Below, piece after piece: positions 15,911 through 24,671 of a stretch of DNA of 64,000 nt. The stretch covers positions 2,914,001 to 2,978,000 of the forward strand of contig NZ_JARUBL010000001.1 in assembly GCF_029626155.1 (NCBI RefSeq), given 5' to 3'. Source of the stretch: Solwaraspora sp. WMMD1047. GTDB taxonomy: Bacteria > Actinomycetota > Actinomycetes > Mycobacteriales > Micromonosporaceae. The notes under the pieces were generated by a model that searched no databases, was not told the origin of the DNA, and was given only the letters and a program-made list of their open reading frames with translations. The position numbers were made by a program, and so were the translations under genes. Every line of letters begins with the position of its first letter. Within the stretch, counting starts at the first letter, position 1.

Positions 15911-17158
15911 TTATGTATTGTCCGGCATCGAAGGCTCATCCGGCTCTCGCCGACGGCGGCGACGCCGGAGCCGGTGCAGGGCGGCGTGCCAGGTCGGCGA
16001 CTCGTCGGCATCGTCGAAGGCGCGGGCGATCACCACGTCGGTCGACGAGTGCAGCAGGATCGAGAACACGATCGTCAACGCGACCAGATGGAACACCTCG
16101 TCGCCCGCGGCGATGCCGGACTCCAGCACCAGCAGGCCGTAGACCACCGACGCGAAGCCCTTCGGGCCGAACCACATCGCCGCGACCTGCTCCCGGGCGC
16201 CGAGGCCGGAGCGCAGGAACGCGATCGCGAGCGCCGCCGGCCGGGCCACGAAGATGGCCAGGACCGCGAACACCCAGCCCGGCCAGGAGATCTCGCCGAG
16301 GAACTCGACCGAGATCAGGGCACCGAAGACCAGCAGCGCGCCGAGCTTGAGCAGTTCCGCGATGCTCTCCCCGAAGTGCTCGAACGCGGCCCGCTGTTTC
16401 GGACCGAAGGTGGCCACGGTGATGCCGGCGGCGAAGGCGGCCAGGAAGAGGTTGCCGTGGGTGGCCTGGCCCAGCGCCAGCACGAGCAGCCCGATGGCGA
16501 CGCCGTTGAGCGGCGCGTACAGCGCGGAGGCGGCGAACCAGCGGGTCCGCTCCAGCGCGATGGCCAGGGCCGGCACCGTCACCCCGATGGCCAGGCCGAC
16601 GGCGAGTTCGGTGGCGAGCTCACCGATGTGCAGGTCGTCGGAGCCGGCCGCCACCGAGAGAAACACGATCACGAACGGCAGGGCTAGCCCGTCGTTGACG
16701 CCGGACTCGACGTTGAGCAGATGCCGCAGCCGGGGCGGCACCTTGTCGTTGCCGACCAGCGCCGCCGCGAACACCGGGTCGGTCGGGGCGAGGACAGCGC
16801 CGATGAGCAACGCCTCCGGCCAGTCCAGCCCGGCCACGTAGTGGGCCAACCCGGCGGTGATCAGCAGCGTCAGCGGCAGGCCCCAGCCTAGCGCCCGACC
16901 GGGCAGGCGCCAGGCCGCCCGCAGGTCCGCCCAGCCGACCCGCATTCCGTCGGTGAAGAGCACGGCGAACAGCGCCAACTCGGCCAGGGTCGCCACGATC
17001 GGCGAGTCGGCGTGCAGCTTCAGCACGCCGGTGGTCTCCTCGCCGAGCACGAACCCGGCCAGCAGGAACAGCGCCGCCGTCGACAGGATCGTCCGATGCG
17101 CCAGCGCCGAGAGCAGCACGGCGAGCAGCAGTACGACGGCGAAGCTCAGCAACAGCAC
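15911..17158 (-). CDS. Na+/H+ (cation:proton) antiporter, CPA1/NhaP-like
   Basis: 415 residues with 11-12 hydrophobic segments from LLLSFAVVLLLAVLLSAL to VFHLVALTIVFSILLHSS. The ND motif of CPA1 exchangers is present in LNVESGVNDGLALPFVIVFL, and LAPTDPVFAAALVGNDKVP precedes it. The C-terminus is a short basic tail (RLRRRRRRRE). The start is a GTG with GAGGAG 7 nt before it. The gene is divergent from a second antiporter at 17350. A decayed partial copy of its 3' half lies at about 20355-20680. The ions exchanged (Na+ or K+ for H+) cannot be decided from sequence. Confidence 0.88.
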   Translation of the reverse strand: MLLLSFAVVLLLAVLLSALAHRTILSTAALFLLAGFVLGEETTGVLKLHADSPIVATLAELALFAVLFTDGMRVGWADLRAAWRLPGRALGWGLPLTLLITAGLAHYVAGLDWPEALLIGAVLAPTDPVFAAALVGNDKVPPRLRHLLNVESGVNDGLALPFVIVFLSVAAGSDDLHIGELATELAVGLAIGVTVPALAIALERTRWFAASALYAPLNGVAIGLLVLALGQATHGNLFLAAFAAGITVATFGPKQRAAFEHFGESIAELLKLGALLVFGALISVEFLGEISWPGWVFAVLAIFVARPAALAIAFLRSGLGAREQVAAMWFGPKGFASVVYGLLVLESGIAAGDEVFHLVALTIVFSILLHSSTDVVIARAFDDADESPTWHAALHRLRRRRRRREPDEPSMPDNT

Positions 17159-17349
17159 GGCACGCTCCTCGGGACCCGGCTCGTCGACCTGCCGACCAGA
17201 CTTCCCGGCGCGTCAGTGGACCGGCCGATCCTACTGGGGCCGGGACCGACCGGAACACGTCGGTGCCGTCCGGGGGTAGCGGCTCCGGCAATCGGGTAGC
17301 AGCCCGACATGCGAAGAAGGGGATCGGGCCAGCGGAGGCCGGAGGCGGC

Positions 17350-18579
17350 ATGGCGCTCGATGTGATCCTGGCCGCCGCGGGCACGCTGGGCGTGGTGGTG
17401 GCGGCGCTGTCCGGCCGGCTCCGGCGGATGCCGCTGTCGGCCCCCATGCTGGCGTTGTTCGTCGGGGTGCTGCTCGGTCCGGAGCTGACCGGGGTGCTGG
17501 ACGTACCGGTCCTGCCGGACGGCCATGCCGGCTACGAGCAGGTGGCCCGGTTCCTGCTCGCCATCTCGGTGATGGCGGTGGCGCTGCGCTTCCCCGTCCG
17601 GCAGATCCGGCGGGAGACCGGCTCGGTGCTCCTGCTGCTGCTCGTCGGCATGCTCGGCATGACCCTGGTCACGGGCGCGGCGGCGGCCCTCATCCTCGGC
17701 CTGCCGCTCGCCGTCGCGGCCCTGCTGGGCGCCGCGCTGTCGCCGACCGACCCCGTGCTGGCCTCCAGCGCGGTGAGTGGCGATCCGGCGGAAGGGGCCA
17801 TTCCGCTGCGTAGCCGGCTGCTGCTGTCGCTGGAATCGGGGGCCAACGACGGGCTCGCCCTGCCGGTCGTGGTCATCGCCGTGGCGCTGGCCGGCTCCGA
17901 TTCGCTGGCCGGCGCCGGCCTGACCGCGCTGTGGCAGGTGCTGGCGGCCATCGTCATCGGAGCCGGGCTCGGCGCGGTCGGCGGGTGGGCGCTGCGGGCC
18001 GGGCAGGCGCACGGCGCGACCGAGGCGGCCCCGGCCCTGCTGTTCACGCTGCTGCTGGCGTTCGGCGTCCTCGGCGTCGCCGGTCTGGCGAAGACCGACG
18101 GGGTGCTCGCGGTCTTCGTCGCCGGACTGGTCTTCAATGCGATGGTCGACGCGCACGAACGCGGCGGGAGCACGAAGGCGGACGACGCGATCAACCGCTT
18201 CCTCAGCATCCCGCTGTTCCTGCTGCTCGGGGCCGCCCTGCCGTGGTCGGACTGGCGGGACCTGGGTTGGCGCGGGGTCGCGCTGGTCACGGCCGTCCTG
18301 CTGCTACGCCGGATTCCGCTGCTGATGCTGTTGCGCCGGCCGCTGCGGCTCGGGCGTCCGGACGCGATCTACCTGGGCTGGTTCGGGCCGGTCGGAGTGT
18401 CGGCGTTCTTTTACCTGATGTTGGAGGCGGGCCGCCTGGACGTGGATCGACCCCTGGTCGCCGCCGGAGCCCTGGTCGTGGCGGCGAGCGTGGTCGCGCA
18501 CGGCCTGACCGCCGCCGCCGGACTGCGGCTCTACCGGCACGCCACCGGCGGGCGGACGGGCGGACCCGACGCCGGGTAG
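17350..18579 (+). CDS. cation:proton antiporter (CPA1 family)
   Basis: 409 residues with about 11-12 membrane segments. SLESGANDGLALPVVVIAVA is the ND ion-exchange motif, preceded by LGAALSPTDPVLASSAVSGD. It is related to, but clearly diverged from, the antiporter encoded on the other strand at 15911-17158; the pair are head-to-head with about 190 nt between. GGAGGCCGGAGGC lies before the ATG at 17350; an upstream in-frame ATG at 17263 lacks coding character between. The tail-to-tail TetR gene ends 24 nt beyond its stop. Confidence 0.88.
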   Translation: MALDVILAAAGTLGVVVAALSGRLRRMPLSAPMLALFVGVLLGPELTGVLDVPVLPDGHAGYEQVARFLLAISVMAVALRFPVRQIRRETGSVLLLLLVGMLGMTLVTGAAAALILGLPLAVAALLGAALSPTDPVLASSAVSGDPAEGAIPLRSRLLLSLESGANDGLALPVVVIAVALAGSDSLAGAGLTALWQVLAAIVIGAGLGAVGGWALRAGQAHGATEAAPALLFTLLLAFGVLGVAGLAKTDGVLAVFVAGLVFNAMVDAHERGGSTKADDAINRFLSIPLFLLLGAALPWSDWRDLGWRGVALVTAVLLLRRIPLLMLLRRPLRLGRPDAIYLGWFGPVGVSAFFYLMLEAGRLDVDRPLVAAGALVVAASVVAHGLTAAAGLRLYRHATGGRTGGPDAG

Positions 18580-18603
18580 GCCAGGCGGTGCCGACAGGCG
18601 GCC

Positions 18604-19257
18604 CTACGGTGGACGTCCGGCCAGATCGGGTCGCCGGCCCCCGGGCCGTCGGGCCAGGCCGTTGGTGAGCAGGTCGACGAGGGCGCCGACCGCCGGCGGC
18701 AGCTCCTCCGGCGACCGGTCGATCAGCACCCGGTGCAGCTGCGCCTCCACGCCGGTGACCAGCAGCCGGGCGGTGAGCCTCCGGTCGGGGCCACCGGCGT
18801 CGAGCCGGTCCAGGTGGTCGGCGAGCTCGCCCACGAGCAGCTCCTCCAGCCGCGCCAACCGGTCCAGGTTGCCGGGGGTACGCGGCGACCGCTCGAACAG
18901 CAGCCGGTGGGTGACCGGGTGCCGGGCGTGCAGCGCCAGCACGGTCTCGATGATCCGGCGCAGCAGCGGCTCCAGCGGCGGCTTCTCGACCCGCAACGCG
19001 GCGAAGAGCCCGGTCAGGGTCTCCGTCGCGTCGGCGAGGTGCCGCTCGGCCAGCGCGTGCAGGATGGCGTTCTTGTTCGGGAAGTACTGGTACAGCGAGC
19101 CGATCGACACCCCGGCCCGGTCGGCGATCCGGTTGGTGGTGGCGGCGTACCCTTCGCGCTGGAAAACCTGAGCAGCCGCCTCCAGCAACACCTCGACGGT
19201 GTCCCGGGACCGCAGCTGGCGAGGGGTGCGGCGGGGTACGTCGATGGTGGCCTCCAA
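18604..19257 (-). CDS. TetR/AcrR family transcriptional regulator
   Basis: About 217 residues. The N-terminal helix-turn-helix is canonical: RDTVEVLLEAAAQVFQREGY, ATTNRIADRAGVSIGSLYQY, FPNKNAILHALAERH. The rest is the helical ligand-binding half ending in a Pro/Arg-rich tail. The start is uncertain: a TTG at 19257 gives MEATIDVPRRTPRQL and no strong Shine-Dalgarno is seen, so the mRNA may be leaderless. It faces an alpha/beta hydrolase gene with only about 18 nt between the predicted starts. The hydrolase is its most likely target and its substrate or product the likely effector (inference). Confidence 0.85.
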   Translation of the reverse strand: MEATIDVPRRTPRQLRSRDTVEVLLEAAAQVFQREGYAATTNRIADRAGVSIGSLYQYFPNKNAILHALAERHLADATETLTGLFAALRVEKPPLEPLLRRIIETVLALHARHPVTHRLLFERSPRTPGNLDRLARLEELLVGELADHLDRLDAGGPDRRLTARLLVTGVEAQLHRVLIDRSPEELPPAVGALVDLLTNGLARRPGGRRPDLAGRPP

Positions 19258-19275
19258 CGCGAGTTGTCCAGCCCG

Positions 19276-20223
19276 GTGGCGCGTCAGATCGTAGTGGGCG
19301 TGCCTGACGACTACCTGCGTTTCCTGCCGGCCGACCTGCGTACCGTGGCCGCCGCGATCGACCCCGAGCCGACCTGGTGGTGCTGGCGCGACGCCGAGCT
19401 GCACGTGGCCAGGTCCCGGCCGCCGGGCGCGACCGCCCGGGTGCTGGTGGTGCACGGCGCGGGCGGCTGGTCCGGCGCCCTCTGGCCGGTCGCGGCGCTG
19501 ATCGCCGCCGCCGGCATCGAGGTCATGGCCCCCGACCTGCCCGGCTACGGCCACAGCCGGGTGCCGGATCCGGCTGGCGTGCGCTACCCGGACTGGGTGG
19601 ACTGCGTCGCGGACCTGGTCCGGCACGAGCGGGCCGCCGACGACCGGCCGCTGATCCTGCTCGGCGCGAGCCTCGGCGGACTGCTCTGCTACGACGTCGC
19701 GGGCCGGCTGCCGGATCAGGTGGCGGGCCCGCTGGTGACCTGCCTGCTGGACCCGCGCGACCCGGCGGCGCTGGCCCGGATCGGCCGGATCCGCTGGTCC
19801 GGGCCGCTCGGGGCGCGACTGCTGCCGCCGCTGGCGGCGGCGGTGCCGGCGGTCGACCGGCTGCGGGTGCCGATCCGGTGGCTGGCGAACCTGGCCGCGA
19901 TCAGCAACGACCCCGGGCTGGCCGCGCTCTGTGCCCGGGACCCGGCCGGCGGGGGAGGCCGGGTCCCGCTGGGCTTTCTGCGTACCTGGTTGGCGTCGGC
20001 GCCAGCGGTGGAGCCCGCCCGGTACGCCGGGCCGCCGCCCGTGCTCGCCCACCCGGCCGACGACCGGTGGACCCCGGAGGAGCTGAGCCGCCGGTCCTTG
20101 GAGCGGGTCGCCGGGCCGACCAGGCTGGTTCCGCTGACCGGTGCCGGGCACTATCCGATCGAGACACCCGGCCTGCGGCAGTTGATCGCCGAGGTCAGTC
20201 GGCTGGCCGGGGCCGTGACCTGA
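19276..20223 (+). CDS. alpha/beta hydrolase
   Basis: About 315 residues from a GTG at 19276; GTGs at 19294 and 19300 are alternatives. The core hydrolase fold shows the oxyanion turn VLVVHGAGGWSGALWPVAAL, PDLPGYGHS, the nucleophile elbow ILLGASLGGLLCYD and the catalytic His in LTGAGHYPIE. ADDRWTPEELSRRSL probably supplies the acid. No signal peptide, so cytoplasmic. The reading frame extends far upstream through the TetR gene, but that part is antisense shadow. Substrate is unknown. Divergent arrangement suggests control by the TetR regulator. Confidence 0.85.
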   Translation: MARQIVVGVPDDYLRFLPADLRTVAAAIDPEPTWWCWRDAELHVARSRPPGATARVLVVHGAGGWSGALWPVAALIAAAGIEVMAPDLPGYGHSRVPDPAGVRYPDWVDCVADLVRHERAADDRPLILLGASLGGLLCYDVAGRLPDQVAGPLVTCLLDPRDPAALARIGRIRWSGPLGARLLPPLAAAVPAVDRLRVPIRWLANLAAISNDPGLAALCARDPAGGGGRVPLGFLRTWLASAPAVEPARYAGPPPVLAHPADDRWTPEELSRRSLERVAGPTRLVPLTGAGHYPIETPGLRQLIAEVSRLAGAVT

Positions 20224-20309
20224 CGGCGGCGGGGCGTCGAGCCGCGAACCCGGACGGTTCGCGCCGGTTGGTAGGGGGTCCGGCCAGGTGTCGATGGCAG
20301 CGGGCGCGG

Positions 20310-20328
20310 CTGACAGAATGCGGGTGCA
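20310..20328 (+). repeat. left copy of 19-bp direct repeat flanking the 20.3-22.5 kb patch
   Basis: CTGACAGAATGCGGGTGCA here matches 18 of 19 bases of the copy at 22532-22550, just upstream of aspS, in the same orientation. The pair brackets about 2.2 kb that holds the antiporter pseudogene and two lower-GC genes. Confidence 0.6.
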
Positions 20329-20354
20329 GGTCGACCCGGGTCGATGCACGGCGA

Positions 20355-20680
20355 CGAATCGTCCGGCGTCGAAGTCATCCGCCGGCCTCCCGCGATGATG
20401 CCGCACCGAGTGCAGAACGGCGTGTCAAGTCGGCGTACCCCCGGCTTGGTCAAAGGCGCGAGTGATCACCACGTCGGTCGAGGGCTGCAGTGTGACCGAG
20501 ATGACGCTCTCCCCGAAGTGCTCGAGCGCGGCCCGCCGCTTCGGGCCGAAGGTGGCCACGGTGATGCCGGTGGCGAAGGTGGCTAGAAACAGGCTGCCGT
20601 GGGCGACCTGGCCCAGCGCCAGCACGAGCAGTCTGATGGCGACCCCGTCGGGGTGCGCGTACAGCGCTGAGGCGCCGGAC
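20355..20680 (-). pseudogene. decayed, internally deleted copy of the antiporter gene at 15911-17158
   Basis: Reading leftward, the conceptual peptide contains ASALYAHPDGVAIRLLVLAL, GQVAHGSLFLATFATGITVA, TFGPKRRAALEHFGES, then jumps directly to STDVVITRAFDQAGGTPT. These match FAASALYAPLNGVAIGLLVL... and ...SSTDVVIARAFDDADESPTW of the intact antiporter. About 300 bp (equivalent to roughly 16060-16362 in the intact gene) are missing between the two blocks. The N-terminal half is also missing, and the DNA resembles the parent through its stop region. It cannot make a working transporter. Together with flanking sequence it fills the otherwise gene-free stretch 20224-20729. Confidence 0.85.
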
Positions 20681-20729
20681 TCGGGGAGTGTCAAGTTAGT
20701 TGTACATACCCACCACTATTGAGAATGGC

Positions 20730-21419
20730 TCATTGATCGTCCAGGAGGAGACTGGCGCCAGCGAGGATTACCATGCCTTCGGGATATTCGCACTCAATCC
20801 GGAGCATCAGTTCCTCGGCATCGTCCACATCGGCGGTCAGCGACGCTGGTCGTCCCATCAGCGCTCCGAACTGAGAGCCGGTAGTCTGCCAGTTGAGAGT
20901 GCCGTCGCGCTGCCGTTGTGCTGTCAGGGCATGAGCGTAGACCACCGAGTCCGATACTGCCGTGAAGTGTGGTCGCACGGTCGTCGCGAATTCCCGGTAG
21001 CGGCCCCGTAGCAGGTACGAGACTGAGCGCTCCTTGTCGGCGTTCTGATTACTGGGGCAGGCTATGGCGATTGAGTGTTCGTAGCCTGGTGCGCCTCGGA
21101 GGTCGCGGGGAAGTTCTCTTAGGTTGGCCCCACCGGTCTGAACAGTAAGCGTGTCCAGGAAGATCGTTGCTGACGGATGACCCGATGACGGAATGCTTTC
21201 CCTGCCGCTGGTCGGTGGCTGCGTGGATCGGGCAGATCGGTCAAGGATGGGTGTCGTGCTTGGCTGTTGATCATCCGCGAAACGCGGAAACTGCCACGCA
21301 AGAATCGCGACCAGTAACCCGGCGAAGGCTAGGAGTATCGTGATCCATTGTGGACTTGTGTTCCGCTGGTGTCGTTCAAGATGGCTGGTAGACGATGTGT
21401 ATGGCTCGCTGTCGGGCAC
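20730..21419 (-). CDS. membrane-anchored protein with NPCBM/NEW2-like C-terminal domain
   Basis: 229 residues. A short polar N-terminus is followed by one membrane segment (QWITILLAFAGLLVAILAWQ, near residues 25-45), then a Ser/Thr/Pro-rich linker. The ~130-residue extracytoplasmic domain runs from ATIFLDTLTVQ to VILAGASLLLDDQ. The phrases SVSYLLRGRYREFATTVRPH and LTADVDDAEELMLRIECEY resemble the beta-sandwich NPCBM/NEW2 carbohydrate-binding family; this is a pattern judgement. The GTG start has CAGGTGA just upstream. GC is visibly lower than in neighbouring genes, and it diverges from another single-span protein at 21618. Confidence 0.6.
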   Translation of the reverse strand: MPDSEPYTSSTSHLERHQRNTSPQWITILLAFAGLLVAILAWQFPRFADDQQPSTTPILDRSARSTQPPTSGRESIPSSGHPSATIFLDTLTVQTGGANLRELPRDLRGAPGYEHSIAIACPSNQNADKERSVSYLLRGRYREFATTVRPHFTAVSDSVVYAHALTAQRQRDGTLNWQTTGSQFGALMGRPASLTADVDDAEELMLRIECEYPEGMVILAGASLLLDDQ

Positions 21420-21617
21420 TTGTCACCTGTCGGAGGTAGGGCTGTGAACCTGGTATGGGCTCCATTGTGGTAGTTATTAGGACGCCATCGCATCACCCGG
21501 TGCGTGGTATGTCCAACATCAGGTCGATCGCCGACACTTTGATCATCAGTCAGGTTGGGTCTACGCGCTTGCGTCTGGTCCTCTCCCGATGATCGCATAG
21601 ACAATGGAGGTGTACGG

Positions 21618-22466
21618 ATGTCCACACAGGGCCCGAACCCGAATGTCGCCTCGTCGGGGCCGGCCGGATCGCTCCGCCAGCCTTCCGCGACGCCTCCCGG
21701 CGCCGCCCCGCCTTCGCCGCCACCTGCTATTCCGGTTGCGGATGCGGCCCAGGGCCGGCCGCTCGCAAGACCCGTGGTCGGTTCTAGGCGGTCCTTGATC
21801 GTTCCGTTCGCACTCTCTGTATCGGTGATGGCACTGCTTATCGCGTTCGGCTCGGCCGTCTTCGCCTGGCGGGCGATCGATCAAGCAGAGGATGCGAAGG
21901 AGATCGCCCTTGCCGGCCGTGGCGACGAGCCTCAGTTGGAACGACGGGCACCGACAAATCCTACCGATTTGACCGAATCGACCGATTCCTCTGCAGGTAA
22001 CCTCGGTGGACCAACCGCGAGCGGCCAACCGCCGCGGCTAGACGAGCGGACCGTCTACAACATCAAGTATGAGGATCAGACGCTTACCTTGAAGGCGACT
22101 GAGACCGAGTCCATGGAACTCGATCTTGACGAGCCGCGGGCCAATGTACGCGATGAGGCGGACATCAGGTTGGAGGTGGAGTACGGCACGGCGCAGCGGT
22201 ACCTCGAGTTGGTCGAGGATGTGCAGGGAAGCGAGGGGGCCGGTCCAGGATCGACGCCCTACGATTGCGCTGAGAAGATCCGGACGGCACCGCTCGGGTC
22301 TTCGAGGGTCCCGGTCAAGCAGGGCGTTGTGATCTGTGTGATGACCTCGTTCTCAGCGGCGCAGAAACGAGGCGACCCGCAGCGGATGGTGCGCTTGGAG
22401 GTGACCGGCGTGGGAGCCGACCAGGCAGTCACTGTGAAGGTGAGCGCGTGGGACATTCCGCGCTGA
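21618..22466 (+). CDS. single-span membrane protein with Pro-rich cytoplasmic N-terminus, function unknown
   Basis: 282 residues. The first ~58 are Pro/Ser/Ala-rich. A transmembrane helix follows (SLIVPFALSVSVMALLIAFG), then a coiled stretch AVFAWRAIDQAEDAKEIALA and a ~150-residue extracytoplasmic part of mixed strands (YNIKYEDQTLTLKATETESM...). Two Cys residues (TPYDCAEKI and GVVICVMTS) could form a disulfide. The ATG has GGAGG 8 nt before it; the frame upstream of it is not supported. Its GC is lower than that of flanking housekeeping genes. It diverges from the NPCBM-like gene, with about 200 nt of promoter region between. No family recognised. Confidence 0.65.
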   Translation: MSTQGPNPNVASSGPAGSLRQPSATPPGAAPPSPPPAIPVADAAQGRPLARPVVGSRRSLIVPFALSVSVMALLIAFGSAVFAWRAIDQAEDAKEIALAGRGDEPQLERRAPTNPTDLTESTDSSAGNLGGPTASGQPPRLDERTVYNIKYEDQTLTLKATETESMELDLDEPRANVRDEADIRLEVEYGTAQRYLELVEDVQGSEGAGPGSTPYDCAEKIRTAPLGSSRVPVKQGVVICVMTSFSAAQKRGDPQRMVRLEVTGVGADQAVTVKVSAWDIPR

Positions 22467-22531
22467 TGCACCGCCCCGACGTCTCGCCGTTCGAGCCTCG
22501 TCGGGGTTCCATTCGGCTTCGACGGGCCGCC

Positions 22532-22550
22532 CTGACAGAATGCGGATGCA
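22532..22550 (+). repeat. right copy of 19-bp direct repeat, upstream of aspS
   Basis: CTGACAGAATGCGGATGCA differs at one base from the copy at 20310-20328. It lies in the aspS upstream region 70 nt before the start codon, so it may be part of the native aspS promoter region that was duplicated when the patch arose. Confidence 0.6.
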
Positions 22551-22619
22551 CACCGGTCACGTAGGGAACAGACTTGCTCCGAGGACCGGAACGACACCTG
22601 TCACGAGGAGACACCCGCT

Positions 22620-24428
22620 GTGATCCGTACCCATGAAGCCGGAAGCCTGCGTGCGACGGACGCCGGCGCGACCGTGACCCTCGCCGGCTGGGTGGCCCGG
22701 CGGCGTGATCACGGCGGGGTGATCTTCGTGGATCTGCGGGACGTCTCCGGCGTGGTGCAGGTGGTGTTCCGGGAGGGCATGGAGTCGGCGCACGCGCTGC
22801 GCAACGAGTTCTGCGTGCGGGTCACCGGCGAGGTGACCCGCCGGCCGGAAGGCAACGAGAACCCGGAGCTGGCCACCGGCGACATCGAGGTGACCGCCGC
22901 GACGCTCGAGGTGCTCTCCGAGGCGGCGCCGCTGCCGATGCCGGTGGACGACCAGGTGGAGGCCGGCGACGACATCCGGCTGCGGTACCGCTACCTGGAC
23001 CTGCGCCGGTCCGGGCCGGCCGCCGCGATGCGGCTGCGCTCGCGGGCCAACCAGCTCGCCCGGGGCGTGCTGCACGAGCGCGACTTCCTGGAGGTCGAGA
23101 CCCCCACCCTGACCCGGTCCACCCCCGAGGGCGCCCGCGACTTCCTGGTCCCGGTCCGGCTGCAACCCGGATCCTGGTACGCGCTGCCGCAGTCGCCGCA
23201 GCTGTTCAAGCAGCTGCTGATGGTCGGCGGGCTGGAGCGGTACTACCAGATCGCCCGCTGCTACCGGGACGAGGACTTCCGGGCCGACCGGCAGCCGGAG
23301 TTCACCCAGCTCGACATCGAGATGTCGTTCGCCACCCAGGACGACGTGATCGAGCTGGGGGAGGAGATCGTCGGGGCGCTCTGGCGGGAGCTGGCCGACC
23401 ACGAGATCCCCCGGCCGATCCCGCGCATCACCTGGCACGACGCGATGGCCCGGTACGGCTCCGACAAGCCCGACCTGCGGTACGGCGTCGAGCTGACCGA
23501 GTTGACCGACTACCTGCGCGGCACCGCGTTCCGGGTCTTCGCCGGGGCGATCGACGCGGGCGGCTACGTCGGCGCGGTGGTGATGCCCGGCGGGGCGTCG
23601 CAGACCCGCAAGGAGCTGGACGGCTGGCAGGACTGGGCGAAGGCGCGCGGCGCGAAGGGGCTGGCCTACGTGGTGCTCGACGCCGAGACCGGCGAGGCGC
23701 GCGGGCCGGTGGCGAAGAACCTCTCCGCCGAGCACCTGGCCGGCCTCGGTGACGCGGTCGGGGCCAAGCCCGGCGACGCGGTCTTCTTCGCCGCCGCCGC
23801 CGAGCGGCGGGAGGCGCAGGAGCTGCTGGGGGCGGCCCGGGTGGAGATCGCCAAGCGGGCCGGGCTGGTCGACGAGAGCGCCTGGGCGTTCTGCTGGGTG
23901 GTGGACGCGCCGATGTTCGAGCGCGACGACCAGGGGGGCTGGACGGCCGTGCACCACCCCTTCACCTCGCCGAAGGCGGACTGGGAGGACCGGTTCGAGC
24001 AGGCACCGGACCAGGCGCTGGCGTACGCGTACGACATCGTCTGCAACGGCAACGAGATCGGCGGCGGATCGGTCCGTATCCACCGGGCCGAGGTGCAGCG
24101 GCGGGTCTTCGACCTGCTCGGGATCAGCGCCCAGGACGCGGCCGACAAGTTCGGCTTCCTGCTGGAGGCGTTCACGTTCGGCCCGCCGCCGCACGGCGGC
24201 ATCGCGTTCGGCTGGGACCGGACCTGCATGCTGCTGGCCGGGGCCGACTCGATCCGCGAGGTGATCGCCTTCCCGAAGTCCCGCGGCGGGTACGACCCGC
24301 TGACCGGGGCGCCGACCCCGATCACCGGCCGGCAGCGCGCCGAGGCCGGCGTCGACGCCAAGCCCAAGCCGGCCGGCCCGGCCCACACCGGCACGGCTGG
24401 CATCGCCGCCCCGGTGGAGCACTCCTGA
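22620..24428 (+). CDS. aspS: aspartate--tRNA ligase
   Basis: 602 residues, the usual length of a bacterial class IIb AspRS with GAD insertion. It attaches aspartate to tRNA-Asp. The N-terminal OB-fold anticodon-binding domain begins [20 protein letters not shown]. Motif 2 is [20 protein letters not shown] and motif 3 [16 protein letters not shown]; the bacterial insertion spans about residues 280-420. The GTG start has GAGGAG about 11 nt upstream. It stands alone with its own hairpin terminator downstream. Whether it discriminates tRNA-Asn cannot be judged from this window. Confidence 0.97.
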   Translation: MIRTHEAGSLRATDAGATVTLAGWVARRRDHGGVIFVDLRDVSGVVQVVFREGMESAHALRNEFCVRVTGEVTRRPEGNENPELATGDIEVTAATLEVLSEAAPLPMPVDDQVEAGDDIRLRYRYLDLRRSGPAAAMRLRSRANQLARGVLHERDFLEVETPTLTRSTPEGARDFLVPVRLQPGSWYALPQSPQLFKQLLMVGGLERYYQIARCYRDEDFRADRQPEFTQLDIEMSFATQDDVIELGEEIVGALWRELADHEIPRPIPRITWHDAMARYGSDKPDLRYGVELTELTDYLRGTAFRVFAGAIDAGGYVGAVVMPGGASQTRKELDGWQDWAKARGAKGLAYVVLDAETGEARGPVAKNLSAEHLAGLGDAVGAKPGDAVFFAAAAERREAQELLGAARVEIAKRAGLVDESAWAFCWVVDAPMFERDDQGGWTAVHHPFTSPKADWEDRFEQAPDQALAYAYDIVCNGNEIGGGSVRIHRAEVQRRVFDLLGISAQDAADKFGFLLEAFTFGPPPHGGIAFGWDRTCMLLAGADSIREVIAFPKSRGGYDPLTGAPTPITGRQRAEAGVDAKPKPAGPAHTGTAGIAAPVEHS

Positions 24429-24449
24429 CCCGTCAGCCACGCCTGCGCA

Positions 24450-24478
24450 CCGCGCCCCGGGATGCCCCCGGGGCGCGG
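24450..24478 (+). terminator. hairpin terminator of aspS
   Basis: A perfect 12-bp stem (24450-24461 with 24467-24478, core GCGCCCCGGG) with loop ATGCC, 21 nt after the aspS stop and followed by TGTTTGG. A second outer complementary pair, GACCCGTCAG (24427-24436) and CTGACGGGTC (24492-24501), could extend the structure. Confidence 0.75.
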
Positions 24479-24671
24479 GTGTTTGGTGTGACTGACGGGT
24501 CGCGATTTGCGTGACTCACCCCGTTGAGTGGGGAAATTTCCGGCCTTCCGGTCAGTTGAGTATTGGTGATGGTTCGTTAGCTCCAGCGGCGGCGTCGAAC
24601 ACCGCGGTTGCGCCCGCCGGACCCCCTCCCAATCCCCGCCTGACGGCGCCCTGCCGGAAGGGATCTCCGCC

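Noticed and set aside
18733-19275. Upstream extension of the alpha/beta hydrolase frame
   Set aside because: Runs antisense through the TetR gene; the hydrolase fold starts only near 19276.
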